A stretch of 64,000 nt of DNA from Ulota crispa. Lineage: Eukaryota > Streptophyta > Bryopsida > Orthotrichales > Orthotrichaceae. Positions 57,906-64,000 of this stretch are shown here, in pieces. The translations under genes and the position numbers were made by a program. The DNA lies in contig OY987244.1 of the NCBI GenBank assembly GCA_963920765.1, positions 33,301,678-33,365,677 of the forward strand. Reading direction: 5' to 3'. The notes beneath the pieces were generated by a model, which saw only the letters and a list, made by a program, of their open reading frames with translations, made no database searches and was not told the DNA's origin. Positions within the stretch are counted from its first letter, which is position 1; every line of letters begins with the position of its first letter.

Positions 57906-59109
57906 AGGGTATGTTTTCACATTGAACTTCTTTAAAAATCCCCGATGCTTAGCACCCGCACCCCTCCACATTCCTGCGAACCCAATAATTTAAGAACTAA
58001 ATTATACTATACTCTCCACTTATTTGACACTGTTTGGCTTGCAATGACACAATGTGTAAAAAAATGAAGTTTTACACTTTGTAAAGGTGAAATATATTGA
58101 TTGTAGCAATTAATTAAAAGAGCTTCACTAAAAAAATACCTACATCTTTATTAACACATTTTAATAAAATGTTTACAACCTTTGTAAAAATGCCACATTA
58201 TTGGCATGAAACTGTTTGTAGAGTTCGACAAGATGGTGTATAATTTATCTTGCAAAAGATCATATCATATATACAAATTTGAAGTTCCTGAGATGTACAG
58301 TGACGAATATTTTTCAAATTCAAAATTAAAATAATGGTTAAAATGTATCTTTATAAAAGAGATTTGATAACAGAATGGACAATCATGTATTGTTACATGT
58401 AGGCATCATTACTAAAAATAAGAAACTTATTTATTTTGAAGAATTTTGAACTTACACCTCATTTCAAATAAATTAAAGGTTTGTTTCTATATACGATAAT
58501 TATAAATCTATAAAATTTCAATGCTAAGAAAACATAAAAACTGATGAAGTAATTCTAACTTTATCTAAAGCTTTCAAACATAGATAAAATTTGTTTTGCA
58601 AATTTTAGCTAAAATTTTCTAAAAATAACAAAGTTCAAAATTCCTTCTCTTATATTGTACTTGTAAGGGGTAATGCTTGGATACATAATGGTCTTAATAT
58701 ATCATCCTACTACTAAAATCACTGTGACTTCTATAAAATTATATCCCAACCTCTATTATATCCCAACCTCTATTATATCATATCCTAACTTTTGTAATAT
58801 CACGTTTTCAATCTATGTGGTGTTATAAATATAATCACATTTACCTTTGTAATATAAAGTCTCCACTCTTTGTGATATTATCACATAAAGACAATTTGAA
58901 AACTTACTACAAAATTTACTTGGCATTCTACTTAACATATGAAAATCCTAATAAATTTTTAATGTTGAATGAGTAGTGTAGCAAGCACTAGCTGCTAGTA
59001 TCAAAGAAAAAATTAGCAAAAATAAATATTTTGAATGTATAAAGACATTTTATAAGCACTTGTTGTCTTACAAAGATATTGAAAGTTGTTTTGCCTAATT
59101 TTTCAAAAC
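57906..59109. other. AT-rich stretch without genes
   Basis: Contains a 17-bp direct duplication with TATATCCCAACCTCTAT at about 58741-58775. Nothing else recognised. Confidence 0.45.
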
Positions 59110-59422
59110 AATTGGGCACTTCCTAAGTTTGAGATTTAAAAGTAGTGCATAAACCTCATATTCAATAAAATGGGAGTTTTCCATTGAAATGAGAGGTAAT
59201 GTAAAGGAAAGTTGACAAAAGGTTTTATGTCAATTCAACTTGATTTGAGCTTAATTGACATAAAACCTTTCAGATTTTACTTAAAAGGTTTTATTGCAAT
59301 TTAGGTCAACCCAACCTAAATTGCAATTAAACTTTTCAAAACTAACTTGAAATTGAAAAGTTTTATGTCTCCCTTGGATATTTTGGGAGGTGCCCAATCT
59401 CCCATTTTACTAAATATGAGGT
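59110..59422. repeat. Multi-hairpin inverted-repeat element
   Basis: Outer repeats CCTCATATTCAATAAAATGG (59154) and its near-perfect complement end at 59422. ATTGGGCACTTCC (about 59110) pairs with GGAGGTGCCCAAT (about 59387). Inside are two hairpins: an 18-bp stem AAAGGTTTTATGTCAATT with AATTGACATAAAACCTTT, and one with CAATTTAGGTCAACCCAACC at its centre. No coding frame. Probably a MITE; class unknown. Confidence 0.6.
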
Positions 59423-60164
59423 TCATATTGTCTATTGTTTTCTATTTCTAATACCAAGTTAAGTCAATTCAAAACTTTTGCTACTCTCATTTGCAAAAAT
59501 TAACTGGGAATTGTCTTGTATTTAACTAAAATCGCAAAATACTGATCATTTATTTCAGATTTTGTATATCTCTAAATGCAACATGCCTAAACTGGTTTCT
59601 TTTACAAGCAAACAAAAACTTTCATTTGTAGAATTTATGTATTTCAAAAGTTCAATTTTGAGGTTGCCTTCATTAGTGATGCAAGGTCACAAAGCATTTT
59701 AAAAACATGTTAACAATTCAACTTGAAGGACTTGATGTGATGTTTAAAAGTAATGAACAATATACAAATCCTTTTTACCAAGCATATCTCATCATATCCA
59801 CAAGTGTTGTTGTTATATAGAAAAATTCAATCAAGTCTTTAAGTGAAGAAAACCTAAAATTGCAAAGTTTTACTAAAATTAGCAAAAATTAGCTTGCAAA
59901 GTAAGCAATTGAGATGGTAAACAATGACTACCTAATACATATAACAAGAAAATAATTAAAACGTTTATTACAATCTTATTCTACCTTTATGCCTATGGGA
60001 CTTGCTATGCTTCAAGAATAATTGAATATTTACCCCCATATAGTAAGTCAACTTTTCCAAAAGGGCTACACCAAATCATTGTGATTGTTCTACCTAATTG
60101 TACTACAAACTTAAATGTGACACTCCAAGATCCAACTCAAAAAGTACATATACATTTTGTGAAT
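59423..60164. other. AT-rich spacer
   Basis: No features recognised. Confidence 0.45.
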
Positions 60165-60711
60165 GTACAGTACCCTCAAGAAAGAGTACATAAGTCCCTC
60201 TTATGGGATTCAAAGAAGTTTGTACTATAATTAAATTAATTTTTGGCAAAATAAACATATCATCATGTTTAAAAGTACAAAATTAATCAAACTGTATGAG
60301 TCAAACAGCAAAAACTAATTTTCATAAAGAAATATATATTTTACTAAATTTGGTCACGATCACCCTAACATCAAAATCTCTATAGAAGGAATTTTGAAAC
60401 TTTTGGAAATGTTTGTTTGAAACAAAGATGTGCATATGGATGTCTCCAACATACTCATGCAATCAAATCTCAAAAATTCACCAGCAATGTTTTTTAATCT
60501 ACTTTCTTGTAAAACCATGATTTTGACACAAAATTTTACCAAGAATAGGATTTTGGTTTTTAGTAACTAATATTTGATATGCTTGATCATGATTGCACAA
60601 GGATCACATACAAAAAATCTGAGGATAAAATGTCAATTATATTCTTTGTTATACCAACTTTTATGAATGCCATGAGAGGGACTTATGTACTCTTTCTTTC
60701 TGGTACTGTAC
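60165..60711. mobile_element. Inverted-repeat element related to the foldback element in the mariner
   Basis: GTACAGTACC at 60165 and its complement ending at 60711 begin arms with AAGAAAGAGTACATAAGTCC in both. The region 60430-60665 resembles 33930-34165 (GATGTGCATATGGRTGT, AATCAAATCTCAAAAATT, TTGTAAAACCATGA), so the two belong to one superfamily with different ends. Confidence 0.55.
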
Positions 60712-60886
60712 TTACACCACCTCAATATCCTAGTTCATGTTGGTTTCAGATCATTTACTTATAAAAACTTTGAACCATATAACTTGTATGTGCGTTTTCC
60801 TAATGAGCTCGTTATTTAGTACATTGGAATCTTTTGAATGCACTAAAAATCTATTTCAAGATCATGTTCTAACAACAACGAATATA

Positions 60887-61202
60887 CTAATCACTCAAAC
60901 AATTGCAATTGCCTAAATTTGAAACCTCAAGAGCTCCCCAACCTATTTGGAACACTAGGCCTGTTCCATTGACCATTTCTTCCAGACAATCCAATTTCAT
61001 GTGAACATTACCAAATGGTAATATGGAAAACACAGTTATGTATTGAACAATTTGCACAAATGCCACCAATTTCAAAGAAGAACACCAATCTTAAAACCCT
61101 TATTGACATTATGGTTTGTACTGGTAGCGCAAGAAGGCTCGAGATTGAAATATATATTGTTTTCAGGAAGTTTAAATTGAGGACATACAGAGGTCCAGCC
61201 AC
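60887..61202 (-). pseudogene. Possible 5'-nucleotidase C-terminal domain remnant
   Basis: On the minus strand one frame reads LVFFFEIGGICAN. The adjacent frame, one base over, continues YITVFSILPFGNVHMKLDCLEEMV and then GALEVSN, ending with a stop near 60887. The order GGI-x-AN, then an ITxxxVFSILPFGN block and an LEExVN stretch, is what I know from the C-terminal domain of UshA/CD73-type 5'-nucleotidases, with one frameshift between the first two blocks. No metallophosphatase domain was found upstream (61203-61930). It is likely an exon of a dead host gene or a captured fragment; chance similarity is possible. Confidence 0.35.
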
Positions 61203-61930
61203 CGTAATTTGTGTAATAGAGAATTGGATTTCTCTGTCTACATGAGGTTCTTCACATTATTTTTTGCACTGAAAGGTGCGTCTGGAACTCTTGATGGAGA
61301 CATTCCATTGATATAGAAATATCAAAACATATTATTTTTAGATACCACACCTCATTGCAGTACATTGAAAATCAGCAAAAGCAAGCTGATAAACACCTAA
61401 CGGAGGAACTATTGGGTTCATTTTACATGAACTGTGGACTATTTTATTCATCAGATCAATGTCCTGAAATAAAGTTATGTTCCATACCTGAATCTTTCTA
61501 CTGTATGAGTGTATGGTGCTCTCTCTGGAAAATAAAGTAGAAATACCATAATCGGTTACTCCCTCGATAATGGCAGCGTAGATTGTTCAAAAACCAACAA
61601 GAGCTGGCTTTGAAAAAGATTTTGAAAAGATGCTATTTTCTTACATTTGATTGGTTCAAACTTTTTTCAAAACAAGGTCCTAAAGGTAACCGTTTAAGGT
61701 GCACTTACAAAACCAAAATTGGTCCAAACCCTAAATCCACATTTATATTGCATAAAATATTCATTCTTGAGTAAAAAAATTCTTTCTCTTTTTTGCACTC
61801 TTCCTTATCCTTGTTTCTCCACATATTGAGCTTATTTCTCAAGAAATCCCCCATATCTTACAGGCTAAAGTGGCTTATTTTTAACCGTTTATGGAATTTC
61901 TACCTTAACACTTTAAAAAAAAATCAAAAC
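61203..61930. other. Spacer, possibly further decayed exons
   Basis: Short frames on both strands (61355-61540 plus, 61583-61774 plus) lack domains. I could not connect them to the fragment at 60887-61202. Confidence 0.35.
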
Positions 61931-62358
61931 TGAGGCATCCCCAATGCAGCCGTAAATAGGCTCTAGAAAGGGGGTATATCGGACATTCCTAAAATCTGGG
62001 CTCGGCTTTAGCTCCTGGAAATTCTTGGTCTCCTCACACAAGAGTCCCGCCCCGGAATTTTTTGGCTATTTGGCAAGCCTCAAAGAGCACTCTGGAGCCC
62101 CAATTTCTGGATTTTTGACATGTTCCAGAGCCTTGATATCTGAATTTATGGATTTCTAGATTTCTGACAAGTTCCAACCGTGACCAACCAATGCAAGTAG
62201 GAAGGAAAATATGCAAACACCGGCCTGCAAGAAAAAACACCGGCTACATTGGGGGCATGCAGGCTTGCACATGGCCCGGTCCTCCCCTTGCCCCAAAGTC
62301 AAGCCCGACTTGACATCATAGAGGGGCAATATTAGCCGGCTACATTGGGGATGCCCTG
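61931..62358. mobile_element. hAT-like MITE
   Basis: The left end TGAGGCATCCCCAATGCAGC and the right end, complement CAGGGCATCCCCAATGTAGC, form an imperfect ~20-bp inverted repeat starting CAGGG, usual for plant hAT MITEs. The interior is GC-richer than its surroundings and repeats CCGGCTACATTGGGG near 62243. The flanking 8-mers (ATCAAAAC, ATAGGTCA) do not match well, so the target duplication is decayed. Confidence 0.55.
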
Positions 62359-63753
62359 ATAGGTCACTCCTGAATAAAAGTATCTTCCAAGTACCAATCA
62401 CAAATTTGCAATTAAGGCAAAATAATGTCACATGTGTTTGTAAAATAGTTGATTATTGTTTGTTGCCTGCAATTGAATGACTTGCTTGGAATCAGAATTA
62501 GGGTTGTTTTATGAGTCAAGGTCATGAAAACTGGGGCCATTTTGACCAAAATTTGAGCCCAAATGTCCTTAAGAACGGCTCCAAGTGTCCATTATAATAT
62601 GAATATAATGGAGGCTAACTCTCTTGTGTGTAAAGTCTTTGAGGTCAAAAATTTGAGACCACTAAAGCAAAATTTTAAAATTCAAGAGAACAGGGATTTT
62701 TTTTTCAAAGGATAACCATTGATATTTGTGTTCTATCCTACGGTGTTGAGTATCTCAAAATAATGTTTTTTATTTATTGAAAACATTGTATTTTAATAAA
62801 ATATGACAACAACCCAAGGCCAAGAATTGGGTTCACATTTTTGGAGGACCCAATTTCTAGAGTTAGGGCCATGTCAAATCTTGTTTTTATGAATATTGAG
62901 ATATGTTCTAAAAACTTAGCCTTAACTACTAGTTAAAGGCCTTGAGGTTGTCTTCAAAATATGAACCAATCGTATTCAAATATTGGGCATGTCAGAGGCT
63001 CAAAACTAGCCCTCACTTGAAGTGCAAAAGCAACCCTTAATCAAAGAAACAAGACACATTCTTGAACAATCTACAATTAATAAAAAAACTCACATTGGCG
63101 ACCTGTCCGTTTTACTGTTTGTGACCGGTTACCTGATATTTGGAGGATGAAAGGACATTCTCAATGAACCTTATTAGATAGCTCTTAATTTGTATTTTAC
63201 ATTGAATACAAAGGAGTGGGGAGGGAGACAAAAAGAGAATTGGAATGAACCTCTTTGAATATTTTTTAAATTTAAATCTGAAATTTAAAACTAGAAGAAG
63301 TATAGATTGACATGAAAAGACATATTTAATTAATGAGCCCCATTAAATAATTCTTGAGTTGAACTTAAATTCAAATTCAAACAATAAGAAGATAAATAAA
63401 AAGACATGGTAAAATCTCACCACTATTCAATTACCTTGGTAAATGGGTTTACAAGACTAGTATTTGAATAGTTTTTAAAACTTCACTGTCACTTATTCTT
63501 CGTTACCCATATTCAACCAATTTTTCATGGTCACCAAATCGGCTAATTAGGTTGCCCCACGCTATTTGCTCAACATTTATATCACATCGATTTTTCACAC
63601 TTGCTGCTATGTTGGTGACTTTTATACACAGGTTTCACTAACAAACAATCTTGAACGAACCATGATTCCATAGCTTCTTGTGACATGTCCCCATTAATCA
63701 TCCATGCAATGGAAAAGTGGTTCATTTTATGCCCAAAGTGACTTCAGTGGGAG
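62359..63753. other. AT-rich stretch without a recognised gene
   Basis: No long open frame or element ends. A small GC-richer segment at 63090-63150 (GTGACCGGTTACCTG) is unexplained. Confidence 0.45.
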
Positions 63754-64000
63754 TAAGGTAGCAGCATTCATAATCGTTGCGTCCCCATGCCCGTTACTTG
63801 ACAATGGTAGGGTTAATTAATAAAAAATCAAATGGTTGTGTGTGACTAAGTGATGATTATGGGTGATGAAGTGATGGTTATGGGTAACTAGCATGAGGTT
63901 TTGAGTACCCATCTCACTATTTAAGAACCAACAAGCTTTGTGATTAGTATCTCTTACACATGGTTCTTACAATTTCAGTGATTTTGGACTTTGAAAATCT
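63754..64000 (+). mobile_element. TAAGGTAG-ended element, copy C (cut by the window end)
   Basis: Begins TAAGGTAGCAGCATTCAT and follows copy A (5043-5485) through the GTGATGGTTATGGGTGA repeats, the TATTTAAG motif and CTTACACATGGTTCTTAC to the last base of the window. Confidence 0.65.

Overview
This is a eukaryotic, AT-rich, gene-poor window that is almost entirely layered mobile elements. I found no intact host gene, no rRNA and no tRNA gene. A land plant (or close streptophyte relative) fits best. A tRNA-iMet-type primer binding site follows a short LTR. There is a plant-type DD39D mariner, a Pif1-type Helitron helicase, CACTA-like termini, Mutator-like MITEs with 9-bp target duplications, and a tRNA-derived SINE head. 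Introns have GTAAGT donors. The species cannot be fixed from the sequence.

The dominant theme is one piggyBac system. An 8.48-kb element (44601-53081) has TTAA on both sides and the terminal inverted repeat CCCCTAAAGGACCA. It carries a minus-strand, multi-exon DDE transposase pseudogene. All three catalytic aspartates can still be read, but there are at least five in-frame stops and a frameshift. A large intron holds a ~168-bp tandem repeat array. About fifteen shorter elements (0.5-1.1 kb) across the window have the same TTAA flanks and the same termini, and many match its outer ~600 bp (left) and ~200 bp (right). They look like non-autonomous derivatives. Two of them are palindromes that fold at the same junction. 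Several are nested inside other elements or inside each other.

Layout: 1-8.5 kb, piggyBac-family copies, a foldback element and a TAAGGTAG-ended element; 9-10 kb, a hairpin/microsatellite MITE and a Mutator-like MITE; 10.2-15.6 kb, a piggyBac-family element split by a 4.5-kb TTAA-flanked insertion; 16-20 kb, a SINE, minisatellite and a Helitron 3' end; 21.8-24.1 kb, a Helitron helicase pseudogene split by two MITEs; 26.4 kb, a copia-like LTR with primer site; 29.8-31.2 kb, a palindromic piggyBac derivative; 31.6-35.1 kb, a mariner containing an element that itself contains another; 36.7-37.1 kb, tandem mini-CACTA units; 37.9-42.5 kb, more piggyBac-family copies and a MULE MITE whose empty site exists at 10.8 kb; 44.6-53.1 kb, the long piggyBac; 53.3-57.3 kb, hairpin MITEs and nested piggyBac copies; 59-62.4 kb, hairpin elements, a possible 5'-nucleotidase remnant and a hAT-like MITE.

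Nothing here forms an active pathway. The interest lies in the autonomous/non-autonomous relationship, the palindromic derivatives, the intronic satellite, and several insertions whose boundaries can be proved inside the window from uninterrupted paralogous copies.
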